This document shows positions 33,944-42,587 of a stretch of 64,000 nt of DNA, piece by piece (the stretch's first letter is position 1; each line of letters begins with the position of its first letter). Below the pieces are notes generated by a model. The model ran no database searches. It saw only the letters and a program-made list of their open reading frames with translations, and was not told the DNA's origin. A program made the translations under genes and the position numbers. This DNA is from Xanthomonas arboricola. Its GTDB lineage: Bacteria; Pseudomonadota; Gammaproteobacteria; Xanthomonadales; Xanthomonadaceae. The stretch is taken from positions 1,488,001 through 1,552,000 of the forward strand of contig NZ_MIGY01000001.1 of NCBI RefSeq assembly GCF_002940665.1. Direction: 5' to 3'.

Positions 33944-34093
33944 CTGGTCAGCATTGGCTGCATAGAGCCCGATGATCGCGCATTTTGCCGGCCAATTGCA
34001 GAAGGGCTTTTTTTGCCGGCCGAGTCCGCTCGTCTGGCGCTCACGTGGCGCTGGGTACCATCGGCGCAAGCCCCCCAACGACGAAGAGCAGGC

Positions 34094-34906
34094 ATGACGA
34101 CGCTTCCGATCCCGGTGATGGACGTTGCCGCGCAACGCGATCTGGCCACCGCGCACGCGCTGTTGGAAAACCCCGGCGTGGCCGCCCAACTGGCCAATGC
34201 ACTAGGCGCGCCGATCGAGAGCCTGATCACCCGGCGGCTGCCGAAACTGGTCACCCGCAGCATCGATGGCGTCACCCGCCGCGCGCTGCAGGTGGCGATG
34301 AAATCGGCGTTACTGAGCCTGCGCGGCAAGACCGATTTGCAACAACCTGCGTCTACCGCACGCCACACCCTGGCGGTGGCTGTTGCCGGCGGCGCGGGCG
34401 GATTCTTCGGCCTGCCCGGCCTGCTGGTGGAGCTGCCGGTGACCACCACGGTGATGCTGCGCTCCATCGCCGATATCGCACGTTCCGAAGGCGAATCGCT
34501 GCACGATCCGGAAACCGCGCTGGCCTGCCTGGAAGTGCTGGCGCATGGCGGACGCAGTGTCAGCGACGACGGCGCCGAGTCGGGCTACTTCGCGGTGCGC
34601 GCGGCGATGGCGCAACAACTCAGCGCTGCGGCGCATTACGTCGCAGCGCACGGGTTTGCCAGCAAGGGCGCGCCGGTGCTGGTGTCGCTGGTGTCGCGCG
34701 TTGCGGCCAGGTTCTCGGTCAATGTCGGCGAAAAACTCGCCGTGCAGGCGGTGCCGCTGGTCGGTGCGGTCAGCGGCGCAACGCTCAATACCGTGTTCAT
34801 GCGCCACTTCCAGGCGATGGCGCGCGGTCACTTCATCGTGCGCCGGCTGGAGCGGCGTTATGGCGAGGATGCGGTGCGACGCGCGTATGAGGCATTGACA
34901 AGCTGA
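34094..34906 (+). CDS. EcsC-family protein
   Basis: 270 residues. A glycine-rich hydrophobic centre (TLAVAVAGGAGGFFGLPGLL, then VELPVTTTVMLRSIADIA) and the acidic follow-up SEGESLHDPETALACLEVLA match the EcsC family. The C-terminal half (VSRVAARFSVNVGEKLAVQA, VPLVGAVSGATLNTVFMRHF) completes the fold. Family members associate with membranes and stress/secretion phenotypes in Bacillus, but the biochemical role is unknown. The ATG follows GAAGAGCAGGC. Confidence 0.85.
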   Translation: MTTLPIPVMDVAAQRDLATAHALLENPGVAAQLANALGAPIESLITRRLPKLVTRSIDGVTRRALQVAMKSALLSLRGKTDLQQPASTARHTLAVAVAGGAGGFFGLPGLLVELPVTTTVMLRSIADIARSEGESLHDPETALACLEVLAHGGRSVSDDGAESGYFAVRAAMAQQLSAAAHYVAAHGFASKGAPVLVSLVSRVAARFSVNVGEKLAVQAVPLVGAVSGATLNTVFMRHFQAMARGHFIVRRLERRYGEDAVRRAYEALTS

Positions 34907-34994
34907 CTGGTGAAAGCACCGAACCAGCAAGGATGGGGACAGATCCTTGCGGTCCGGAGCCGCTATCGGTTGACGCGCAGGTTCTTGCCTGAGT

Positions 34995-35351
34995 TCACAG
35001 AGGTTGCGGTGTACAGAGTGCGCGCGCACTCGCCGAACCGATAAACTGATTGTTGGCGTCGCTCACCATGACATTGGCGGTGATGAAGGTATTGCCACGT
35101 GGGCAATAAAAATTGCAATCCTCGCTATTGGTGCAATTTCTGGGGAAGATGGCGCCAGCAGTATTGTTGAATGTCCATGCATATTTGAATGGCGCTGGTG
35201 ATCCTGGGCTGTCTACGCCAGCCCAGCAATAATCACTGCCTGTGCAGTCGAGTATTACAGTCGAAGCTTGTGCATTTGCAGTGGGTGCGGCAGCAAAACT
35301 CGCAGCAATCGCTAGCAAGCTCGTGGTCAAAAAAGCAACGGCCTTGTTCAT
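34995..35351 (-). CDS. Small secreted cysteine-containing protein, unknown function
   Basis: 118 residues from the ATG at 35351, behind a strong CCGGAGGAGATCTGC. A clear signal peptide (AVAFLTTSLLAIAASFAAAP, cleavage near ANA-QA) precedes a mature part of about 90 residues with six cysteines (LDCTGSDYCW, RNCTNSEDCNFYCPRG, ALCTPQ), consistent with three disulfides. GC content is clearly lower than in neighbouring genes, pointing to acquired DNA. A secreted effector, inhibitor or adhesin is possible; the family is not recognised. Confidence 0.7.
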   Translation of the reverse strand: MNKAVAFLTTSLLAIAASFAAAPTANAQASTVILDCTGSDYCWAGVDSPGSPAPFKYAWTFNNTAGAIFPRNCTNSEDCNFYCPRGNTFITANVMVSDANNQFIGSASARALCTPQPL

Positions 35352-35534
35352 GCAGATCTCCTCCGGAGTATGTCCCCGCGTCATCACGCACAAACGATAG
35401 CGAGGCATTTGGGATGGGTATCGCTAAATCGATGGGCATGCGCCTGCGTGAAAACCACCGATGAGCGCATGAGCTCGTTGGATGTTTTGCATCCATAATG
35501 CAGAGACGTCCTGACGTTTCTCTTGATATTCCTT

Positions 35535-36179
35535 ATGACCAAGCCGTTCTCACCTGCATCCGCACGCAACCGCGATCCGATCCTGGAGGTGTTGCAACGG
35601 CACTTTGCCGACCGCCGCAATGTGCTGGAAATCGGCGCCGGGACCGGGCAGCACGCGGTGCATTTTGCGGCGGCGATGCCGTGGTTGCGCTGGCAGGCCA
35701 GCGATCATGCCGACCATCTGCCGGGGATGACGCAGTGGCTGGACGCGGCGGCATTGCCGAATACGCCGCCACCGATTGCATTGCAGGCGGTGCTGACGCC
35801 GACACCGGGTTTGGCACCCGCTCCACCATTGCCGCCTGTGCAGGCAGGCGCGCCTGCCGGCTATGACGCTGTCTATAGCGCCAATACCTTGCACATCATG
35901 GGCTGGCCGCAGGTGCAGGCGTTGTTTGCGGGGCTGCCGGCAGTGATGGCAGCGGATGCGCTGCTGGTGGTGTACGGGCCGTTCAACCGCGATGGTCAAT
36001 TCACCAGCCAGAGCAATCGCGCGTTCGATGCGATGTTGCGCGTGCGCGATACCGCATCGGGCATTCGCGATGCCGAAGCGGTGGATGCACTGGCGGCGTC
36101 GGTGGGCTTGCAGTTGATCGACGACGTGGCGTTGCCGGCGAACAACTGTTGCCGGGTGTGGTCGCGCCAGTCGCGTTGA
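35535..36179 (+). CDS. DUF938 SAM-dependent methyltransferase-like protein
   Basis: 214 residues. The opening SPASARNRDPILEVLQRHFA and VLEIGAGTGQHAVHFAAAMP (SAM-binding motif I), then QASDHADHLPGMTQWL and YSANTLHIMGWPQVQALFAG, are characteristic of DUF938. An Ala/Pro-rich insertion (near residues 95-110) is longer than I would expect for the family. The substrate is unknown. ATG 35535 lacks a Shine-Dalgarno sequence. Confidence 0.85.
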   Translation: MTKPFSPASARNRDPILEVLQRHFADRRNVLEIGAGTGQHAVHFAAAMPWLRWQASDHADHLPGMTQWLDAAALPNTPPPIALQAVLTPTPGLAPAPPLPPVQAGAPAGYDAVYSANTLHIMGWPQVQALFAGLPAVMAADALLVVYGPFNRDGQFTSQSNRAFDAMLRVRDTASGIRDAEAVDALAASVGLQLIDDVALPANNCCRVWSRQSR

Positions 36180-36306
36180 GGTGTGTCGCCGATGGTCTGC
36201 CGATGTTGCAGCACCGCTGTTTCCCAACTCAATGCATTTCAAGTACGACTGTCTGAAAGCAGCACCGCACGCGATCTTGCGCTGATGTGGCCATGCACTG
36301 CCGCAG

Positions 36307-38067
36307 TCAGCGCCTGCGTCGTTCCAGCCACCACACTGCTGCGGCCAGCGTGAGCCAGGCCAGCAGCCAGGGCCAGCGGGTGCCGGGCTGCGGTGTTGGC
36401 GCGTGGAGGGTCGCGGGCGTGTCGATGGCAGCCATGGCAACGGTGGCGTCGCGGGTTTGCTGGGTACGCAGCGCGGGGGCGTCGCCCGGCGCGCGGACAT
36501 AGAGCCAGCGGTGTTCGGTGCCGGTCTGCAGACGATGCCAGCCGGCGGTGGTCGGCCAGTAGGCGGCGCAGGCCCGGGCGCCGCTGGCCGGATCGATCAG
36601 CAGCGCTTGGGGCGTACCGGCAGGGCCGGTGACGCCTGCGTCCACGGCGGCGCCGCATAACGTCATGCGGTGTTGCGACCAACCCGTCTGCACTGCAGCG
36701 GGCGCGCTGCCGCCTGCGCGGGCGACTGCGCTAAACAGCTGCGCCCACAGCGCGGCATGCAGGTCGCCGCGGCCGGCCAGGACCAGGGCAAAGCTGTCTT
36801 CGATCAGGCCGATGCCGATGCGGCCGCGGCCTTGCGGCCGCCACCAGCCCAACGCGCTGCCGTCGTCTGCGCGTGCGGCGATCACGGCATCGGCCTGTTG
36901 CGGCTGCAGGGTGCGGCGTTGCAGGGGCGGCAGTGGCGTGGCGTCGGCCGGCGCTGCGGCTGGGTCGATGGCGCCGGGCGATGCCAGCGCCCGCGGCGCG
37001 GGGACCGCGATGCCGGTGCTGCCGCCTGTCACGGCCAGGCCCAACTCGCCAAGCGCGGCGCGGGCGGCAGCATCCAGGGGGCCGTCGGTGCGCACCAGCA
37101 CGCCCAGGCCACGGCCGATCGCAGCGCGCACGCCCTGGCGCTGCGCGTTGCCCAGGGCGACTAGGCGGCGCTGGTCGATGACCAGCAGGTCCAGCGTGTC
37201 CAGGCTGGCGGCATCCAGCGCGATGCCCTCGCCCAGTTGCATGCCCGGGCCGACGGCGATCTGGCTGCGCACCTGCATGCCGGCATCGCTGGCCCAGCGG
37301 CGCAGGTATTTCAGTTCCGGCTGCGGTGCGCCGGCCAGCAACAGCACGCGCGCGGAGGGCACTGCGGCGATCAGCACCGGCACCTGTACCCGGCTATGTT
37401 CGGTGCCTGCGGCATCGCGCAGGCGCAGCGCGAACAGCACCTGCCCCGGTGCGCGCGCCAGGCCACGCAGCTGTACCTGGCCGGCCGCATCGGCGGTGGC
37501 GGTGTCGACCACCTGCCCGGCGGGGTCCAGCAACTCCACCCGCGCGCCCGGCAGGCCCTGCACGCGCGCGCTGATGGCGATGCGTTCGCCGGGTGCGGCC
37601 GGTGGCGGCGTGGAGACGGCGACCAGACCGGTCGGCGCCGGAGCCAGCGCCAGCCGCACAGGGACGCGCAGGCCGTCGCGGTCGCGCGCCGGCAGGCCGC
37701 TGCCATGCACGACCAGGGCGGTGGTGCCGGGCGCGCGCCGCAACGCGGTGGCCAGGTCCGGTACGCGTGCCACGCCGGGCAAGGCGGGCGCCTCGGGCAA
37801 GGCGACCCACGGCGCAGCATCCGGGCGAACCTGGTCTGCCCGGGTGCCTGCGCTGGCGACATGCAGTTCGCTCGCGCTGCCGGCACGCGGCGGCGGCAGC
37901 AGCACCGGGTAGAGCAGGCCGGCCAGGAGCGGTTGGGCTGCGAGCAACAGCCACAGCCGGGCGCGCGTGCGTGGTTGCCGTGCATGTGCGCGCAGCAGCC
38001 GGAACCAGCTCACCATCACCAGCAGCAGCAAGGCACTGCCGACCAGCCAGGGCAGCGCGAGCGTCAT
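36307..38067 (-). CDS. Membrane protein closing the MoxR/BatA-type cluster
   Basis: 586 residues, with membrane segments at both ends (LALPWLVGSALLLLVMVSWF, WLLLAAQPLLAGLLYPVLL, and a final WLLAWLTLAAAVWWLERRRR). In between are an Ig-like carboxypeptidase-regulatory segment (GERIAISARVQGLPGARVEL, VDTATADAAGQVQLRGLA) and a glutamine-amidotransferase-like alpha/beta region with ARVLLLAGAPQPELKYLRRW and LDLLVIDQRRLVALG. Similar proteins end MoxR-DUF58-BatA clusters and probably sit in the cytoplasmic membrane with a large outer domain. The ATG (38067) has GGAG five bases upstream and overlaps the stop of a 40-codon frame. The function of the cluster is unknown; envelope stress and virulence roles are reported for related systems. 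Confidence 0.78.
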   Translation of the reverse strand: MTLALPWLVGSALLLLVMVSWFRLLRAHARQPRTRARLWLLLAAQPLLAGLLYPVLLPPPRAGSASELHVASAGTRADQVRPDAAPWVALPEAPALPGVARVPDLATALRRAPGTTALVVHGSGLPARDRDGLRVPVRLALAPAPTGLVAVSTPPPAAPGERIAISARVQGLPGARVELLDPAGQVVDTATADAAGQVQLRGLARAPGQVLFALRLRDAAGTEHSRVQVPVLIAAVPSARVLLLAGAPQPELKYLRRWASDAGMQVRSQIAVGPGMQLGEGIALDAASLDTLDLLVIDQRRLVALGNAQRQGVRAAIGRGLGVLVRTDGPLDAAARAALGELGLAVTGGSTGIAVPAPRALASPGAIDPAAAPADATPLPPLQRRTLQPQQADAVIAARADDGSALGWWRPQGRGRIGIGLIEDSFALVLAGRGDLHAALWAQLFSAVARAGGSAPAAVQTGWSQHRMTLCGAAVDAGVTGPAGTPQALLIDPASGARACAAYWPTTAGWHRLQTGTEHRWLYVRAPGDAPALRTQQTRDATVAMAAIDTPATLHAPTPQPGTRWPWLLAWLTLAAAVWWLERRRR

Positions 38068-38186
38068 GCCGGCGGCTCCGCTTGCGTGCATCCAGCCCGC
38101 CGTGGCCCCAGGCGCCGGGTTGCCGCGCGCGCGTGCAGCAGGCGCAAGCTGCCGCGTGCGGTCAACCGGGGCGGTGGCAGCATCAT
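38064..38186 (-). CDS. Possible 40-residue protein coupled to both neighbours
   Basis: The frame starts at ATGATG (38186 or 38183), overlapping the TGA of the DUF4175 gene, and its own TGA overlaps the ATG of the next gene. The product would be very basic (PPRLTARGSLRLLHARAATR), without similarity that I recognise. Its role may be only to carry ribosomes across the 115-bp gap, so it could be a translational bridge rather than a functional protein. Confidence 0.3.
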   Translation of the reverse strand: MMLPPPRLTARGSLRLLHARAATRRLGPRRAGCTQAEPPA

Positions 38187-40450
38187 GGTTGCGGCTCCTG
38201 GCGCAGGGCATCCAGATAGCGCTGGCCGCGCGCGTCGGCAGGAGCGCGTCGGTGCAGCGGGGCCGGCGGGGCGACCAGCGTGCGCCAGACCTGGGCGCGC
38301 AGCTGGGCGCGGCAGCTGGCGCAAGCGGGTTCGGCGCGCAGGGTTTCCACCGCCGCGGCCAGGCCCAGCGGATCCTGCAGGCGCTCCTGATGGGTCTGCA
38401 GCCACTGCGCGTAACGGGCCAGGGTGGCGTCGGGTACCGGGGCCTGCTCGCCGAGGGCGTCCCACAGCTGCAGGGCGGACGGGTCCGGGTCCGGGCGGCT
38501 GTCCAGGCCGGCGGCACGGTCGCCCAGGCCGGCGCGGTCGCCGCTCAGGCGGCGGCCGGGGTCGATCGGCGGCAACTGCGTGCCGACCCGTGCCAGGTAG
38601 ATGCGTTCGGCCTGCTGCACCTGCTTGATGAAGCCCAGCGCCTTGTTGGCAAACGGCAAGGCACGCTCCGGGTGGCCCTGGCGCAGCTCGCCCTCGGACT
38701 GCCACATCTGGTCCAGCGCGGCGCGCAGCAGCGCGCGGGTCTGCGGGTCGAGCAGGGTGGCGGCTTCGGCATGGTCGTGGGTGTGCCCGAACTCGGACAG
38801 CACGTCCTGCGCCTGGCCGAAGCCGCCGCGCTCCGGCGCCCCGTCGCCATGCGCATGGTCGTGGTCGTCCAGCGCGGCAGCGCCGGCCTCGGCGGCGTGC
38901 TCGTGCGCATCGTGCCCGTGTCCGTCCCGGGCGGGCGCGGGCGCCGCAGGCGTTGCCGGCGCATCCGCGGTGGGCATGTCGGCGGTGGGCAGAGCGTCGG
39001 CCGGGGCGTCGCTGGTTGGCGCTTCGTCGGCGGTCGGCGGGCCCTTGGGCGCGCCTTCGCTCTCTTCGCCCAGGAACTGGCCGTAGCGCAGCCGCAGCAG
39101 GCGCTGGTCCACGCCGATGGCGTCGGCGCGCTTGAGGTAGGTGGCCGCCTCCAGGCGCGGCTTTTCCTTCAGCAGCGCCTGCGCGTCGATGATGATCTGG
39201 CGCTGGCTGCGGAAGTAGGCCGGCAAGGCCTGCTTGACGCTGGCCTCCAGGCCGGCGGCCATGGTCTGCTCCGGCGGTGGCCAGCGCAGGATCACGCTGG
39301 CGCTGCGGCCTTCCTGCGGGCCGGGCTGGCGGGTGTCGTGCACGATGAGCTGGGCGATCAGGTCGTCGCCGGCGGCCATGCCCAGCGCCTGCGGCTGCAG
39401 CGTGGTGGAAAAGCCGCGCTGCCGGGCCGGGCCGCTGCCGTTGAGGGTGCGGCGCTGGGTCTTGAAGGTGATGTTCTCGCCGCTGCCCTGGGCCAGGGTC
39501 AGGCGCAGCTCGGCGCCGGCGGCGACCGCGTAGTCGTCGCTGGCCTCGAAGCGCAGCGTCCAGCCGCGATTGCCCGTCTGGGACGGCGTCCACAGCACCA
39601 GGCTCTGTTCGGGCGTCAGCACGCGCACCTGCGGCGGGCGGTCCGGCAGCACGTCGAGGCGGTGCAGCTGGCGGTCGACCGGCGCGCCGTCGATGAGGAT
39701 GCGGTACAGGGTGGCGCGCTCGGCGACCCACTGGCCCTGCCATCGATCGGTCTTGCCTTGCCGGGCCAGCGCAACGCTGCGGCCGTCGCTGAGCCGCAGC
39801 GCCACGCTGCGCGGGGCCGGGTTGACCTGCAGCTGCCAGTCCAGCCGGGTGCCGGTCGGCACGCGCGCATCCAGCCCGGGCAGGCGTGCGGGCGGCAGGC
39901 CGGTGTAGGCGGGCGGGGTGCTGTGCAGCCGCGCCTGACCCAGCGTGGGGGCGCCGGTGCCGGCACGGGCGGCGGCGATCCGGTCGTTGGCTGCGGTGGG
40001 CAGGTAGGCGGGGTGCGGCCACAGCAGCACCGCTATGCAGGCGAGCAGGCCGGGCAGGCCCCATGCCCAGGCGCGCCGCCGCGGCCAGGCCGGGCGCAGA
40101 TCGCGCGGGGTGCTGCGCAGGCGCTGTTCCAGGCGCCGGCGTTGCAGGGCCTGCAACGGGCCGAGCTGCCCGGCCGGGGCGAACAGCAGGTCGCTGCTGT
40201 CTTCCAGATCCGCGTCGCGATCCAGCCGGCGGATCAGCCAGGCCTGGTCCAGCCGGCGGGCCGCCAGCAGCGCCGCGCCGATCAGCACCAGCAGGCCCAG
40301 GAGCAGCAACGGCAGGATCGCCGGCTGCGCACCGGCGCGCCACGCCAGCAGCGCCGGCAGCACGGCCAGCGGCAGCCCGCACAGCAGCACGCCTGCGGCC
40401 TGCCGCCGCCGCGCGGCCTGCCAAGCGTGGCGCAGGGCCGGCGTGCTCAT
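38183..40450 (-). CDS. DUF4175-family membrane protein with histidine-rich segment
   Basis: 755 residues. Two N-terminal helices (AAGVLLCGLPLAVLPALLAW, LLLLGLLVLIGAALLAARRL) and a third near residue 130 are followed by a long soluble region with Ig-like beta sandwiches (RVLTPEQSLVLWTPSQTG, LRFEASDDYAVAAGAELRLT), the DUF4175 pattern. About residues 510-545 hold a His/Asp-rich stretch (DGHGHDAHEHAAEAG, DDHDHAHGD) that could bind metal ions. A late helical part carries CASCRAQL. The ATG overlaps the BatA stop by 4 bp. Confidence 0.8.
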   Translation of the reverse strand: MSTPALRHAWQAARRRQAAGVLLCGLPLAVLPALLAWRAGAQPAILPLLLLGLLVLIGAALLAARRLDQAWLIRRLDRDADLEDSSDLLFAPAGQLGPLQALQRRRLEQRLRSTPRDLRPAWPRRRAWAWGLPGLLACIAVLLWPHPAYLPTAANDRIAAARAGTGAPTLGQARLHSTPPAYTGLPPARLPGLDARVPTGTRLDWQLQVNPAPRSVALRLSDGRSVALARQGKTDRWQGQWVAERATLYRILIDGAPVDRQLHRLDVLPDRPPQVRVLTPEQSLVLWTPSQTGNRGWTLRFEASDDYAVAAGAELRLTLAQGSGENITFKTQRRTLNGSGPARQRGFSTTLQPQALGMAAGDDLIAQLIVHDTRQPGPQEGRSASVILRWPPPEQTMAAGLEASVKQALPAYFRSQRQIIIDAQALLKEKPRLEAATYLKRADAIGVDQRLLRLRYGQFLGEESEGAPKGPPTADEAPTSDAPADALPTADMPTADAPATPAAPAPARDGHGHDAHEHAAEAGAAALDDHDHAHGDGAPERGGFGQAQDVLSEFGHTHDHAEAATLLDPQTRALLRAALDQMWQSEGELRQGHPERALPFANKALGFIKQVQQAERIYLARVGTQLPPIDPGRRLSGDRAGLGDRAAGLDSRPDPDPSALQLWDALGEQAPVPDATLARYAQWLQTHQERLQDPLGLAAAVETLRAEPACASCRAQLRAQVWRTLVAPPAPLHRRAPADARGQRYLDALRQEPQP

Positions 40451-41634
40451 GCCGCGCTGCTCCGGCGGGGCGCGGTGGCCAGCCAGCGTTCGATCGCAAA
40501 CAGCAGCAGCACCAGGCCGATCAGCCATGGCGCCAGCGGCCAGGGGGCGCTGGCCAGGCGGATGGCGGGGCCGCGCTGCGGCTGCTGGGTCTGCGCCAGT
40601 GCGCGCTGTGGTGCGGGTGTCGACTGCAGGGCGTCGTGCAGGCGGGTGGGGAAATCGGCGTCCAGCAGCGCCGGCAGCCGCTGCGGCTGCAACGGCGCGG
40701 CCCAGCGCAGCAGGCGGCCGCGGCCAACCGTTGCGGCATCGATCAGCGCGGCGCCGTGTGCGTCCTGCAGCAGCGCTTGCAGCGGGCCAGCCAGTGCGGG
40801 CGGGGCCGGGGTCTGCGCATCGAGCAGCAGCTGCCCGCCGGCCGCGACCCAGGCGATGACCGGCGCCGGCGGTGGGCGCTGCGACTGCCATGCCACCACC
40901 GTGCCGGCTGGCCAGCGCGCCGGTTCGGCCGCGCTGGGGGCGCTTACCGGCAGCGCGCCGGGCAGTGCCCAGGCGGCATGCACGGCGCGCAGATAGCGCA
41001 GGGCCGGGTCGGCGGGGGCGTCGGCGATTGCCTGCAGCCGCAACGGTGGCACGGGCGCCACGGCGGCCGCCGGCGACTGGCCGGGCAGCACCTGCCAGCG
41101 CACCTCGCGCGACAGCTGCAGGCGTTGCGCATCCAGCGGCCCCCACTGGCTGGGCACGATCACGCTCAGCGCGGTCTCCGGCGGCAGGCTGGCATCGAGT
41201 TCGCGCAGCAGGCTGCCGACCGGCGGCGCGGTGCCGGCGGGCGTGGCGGGTGGGTGTACCGCATCGGCAGCGATCGGCGGGAAGCCTGGGGCCAGCCACA
41301 CCCACTGCGCGTTGGCCGCGTGGCCGAGCGCCCGGGCCGCGGCCAGATCCACGCCGGGGCTGACCACGACGCGCGGGCGGGCCTGCAGATGATCGCGCAA
41401 GGCCGGCTCGGCCAGCAGCAGCGCCACTGCGGCAAGCAGCAGCAGGCGCACCAGCAGCAGCGGCCATTCGTCGAAACGCAGCCGATGCCGGGGCCGTGGT
41501 AATGCGCGCAGCCAGCGCAGTGCGGCAAAGTCGGTGGGCCGATGTTCGCTGCGTCGGGCCAGATGGATCAGCAACGGCAGCAGCAACGCGGCCAATGCGG
41601 CCAGGCCGGCGGGGAACAGCAGGAGCAGGTTCAC
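40447..41634 (-). CDS. BatA-domain membrane protein
   Basis: 395 residues. The N-terminus is the Aerotolerance regulator (BatA) domain: a membrane helix in FPAGLAALAALLLPLLIHLA, then RRSEHRPTDFAALRWLRALP and a second helix LLLVRLLLLAAVALLLAEPA. The middle is a soluble Ala/Pro-rich region without a MIDAS (DxSxS) site, so the von Willebrand A fold of true BatA is missing or degenerate. A final helix APWLIGLVLLLFAIERWLA closes the protein. It sits 43 bp after DUF58 and is coupled to DUF4175. Confidence 0.82.
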   Translation of the reverse strand: MNLLLLFPAGLAALAALLLPLLIHLARRSEHRPTDFAALRWLRALPRPRHRLRFDEWPLLLVRLLLLAAVALLLAEPALRDHLQARPRVVVSPGVDLAAARALGHAANAQWVWLAPGFPPIAADAVHPPATPAGTAPPVGSLLRELDASLPPETALSVIVPSQWGPLDAQRLQLSREVRWQVLPGQSPAAAVAPVPPLRLQAIADAPADPALRYLRAVHAAWALPGALPVSAPSAAEPARWPAGTVVAWQSQRPPPAPVIAWVAAGGQLLLDAQTPAPPALAGPLQALLQDAHGAALIDAATVGRGRLLRWAAPLQPQRLPALLDADFPTRLHDALQSTPAPQRALAQTQQPQRGPAIRLASAPWPLAPWLIGLVLLLFAIERWLATAPRRSSAA

Positions 41635-41677
41635 TGCTGCGCTCCCTCAGCTGCGGCGCTGGCGCCGGTGTGCCGGC

Positions 41678-42568
41678 TCATCGCCGCGCACCGTGTGCAA
41701 ACAGCTCGCGCAATGCCGCATCCGGTGGCGCATCCAGATAATGCCGCGCGTGCGCAATGCCGGCCGCCTGCCAGCGTGCCTGCAGCGCGCGCTGGGCAGC
41801 GCCGAAGCGTTGCAGATACGCAGCGCGCATCGCGGCGCCGTCGCCGAGCAGTTCTTCGCCGGTTTCCGGGTCGCGGAAGCGGTGCCCGCCGCTGAAGGGG
41901 AAATCGCGTTCGTCGCAGGTCAGCACCTGCAGCTGCATCACTTCGCGGCGTGCGGCGGCGAGTTTTTCCAGCGCGCCGAGCAGGTCCTGGTCGAAGCCGT
42001 CGCCGATCGACAGCACCAGCGCGTGTGCGGCGATGCGTTCCCACAGTGGACGCAACGCGTCCATGCCCGGCCAGCGGCCACCGGCGCGCAGCCCGTGCAG
42101 GGCCAGCCAGAGCCGGTCGCGCTGGCGCGGCCCGCCCCCGGCCGGCACGGCCACCAGGCCATTGCCATGCACCGCGAACAAGCCGACCTGGTCGCCTTGC
42201 TGCAGCGCGACCTCGGTGGCGCACGCGGCCAGGGTCGCCATCGCCTGCAGGCGCGTGACCTGCGGGCGCGCCTGGTCGGCCTGGCCGGCGGAGGCGGTGG
42301 CATCGAGCAACAACCACAGCGTCAGCGGGCTTTCGCGCTCGGCCTCGCGCACGAAGAAACGGTCTGAACGGGCGTAGAGCTTCCAGTCGATCTGGCGCAA
42401 GGCATCGCCGGGTTCGTAGGCGCGGTACTGCGAGAATTCCAGCCCGGCGCCGCGGCTGCGGCTGGCGTGCTGGCCGATCCCCTGTGCGCCCTGCGCCTGC
42501 CGCGCACGCAGCTGCAGGCCGCGCAGGCGGCTGCGCAGCTCGGCAGGAATCAGTGCCGGCACGTCCAT
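41678..42568 (-). CDS. DUF58-family protein
   Basis: 296 residues from the ATG at 42568. The DUF58 signature is intact: SRGAGLEFSQYRAYEPGDAL then RQIDWKLYARSDRFFVREAE, followed by a vWA-like TLWLLLDATASAGQAD and LVLSIGDGFDQDLLGALEKL. Such proteins are usually encoded next to a MoxR AAA+ ATPase and are presumed clients or partners of it, as here (19-bp gap). The biochemical role is unknown. Confidence 0.87.
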   Translation of the reverse strand: MDVPALIPAELRSRLRGLQLRARQAQGAQGIGQHASRSRGAGLEFSQYRAYEPGDALRQIDWKLYARSDRFFVREAERESPLTLWLLLDATASAGQADQARPQVTRLQAMATLAACATEVALQQGDQVGLFAVHGNGLVAVPAGGGPRQRDRLWLALHGLRAGGRWPGMDALRPLWERIAAHALVLSIGDGFDQDLLGALEKLAAARREVMQLQVLTCDERDFPFSGGHRFRDPETGEELLGDGAAMRAAYLQRFGAAQRALQARWQAAGIAHARHYLDAPPDAALRELFAHGARR

Positions 42569-42587
42569 GCTCACGCCGCAACGCGCC

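Noticed and set aside
37967..40996. Plus-strand open frame of 1,009 codons
   Set aside because: Antisense shadow of the DUF4175 and membrane-protein genes; composition-driven, without domain pattern.
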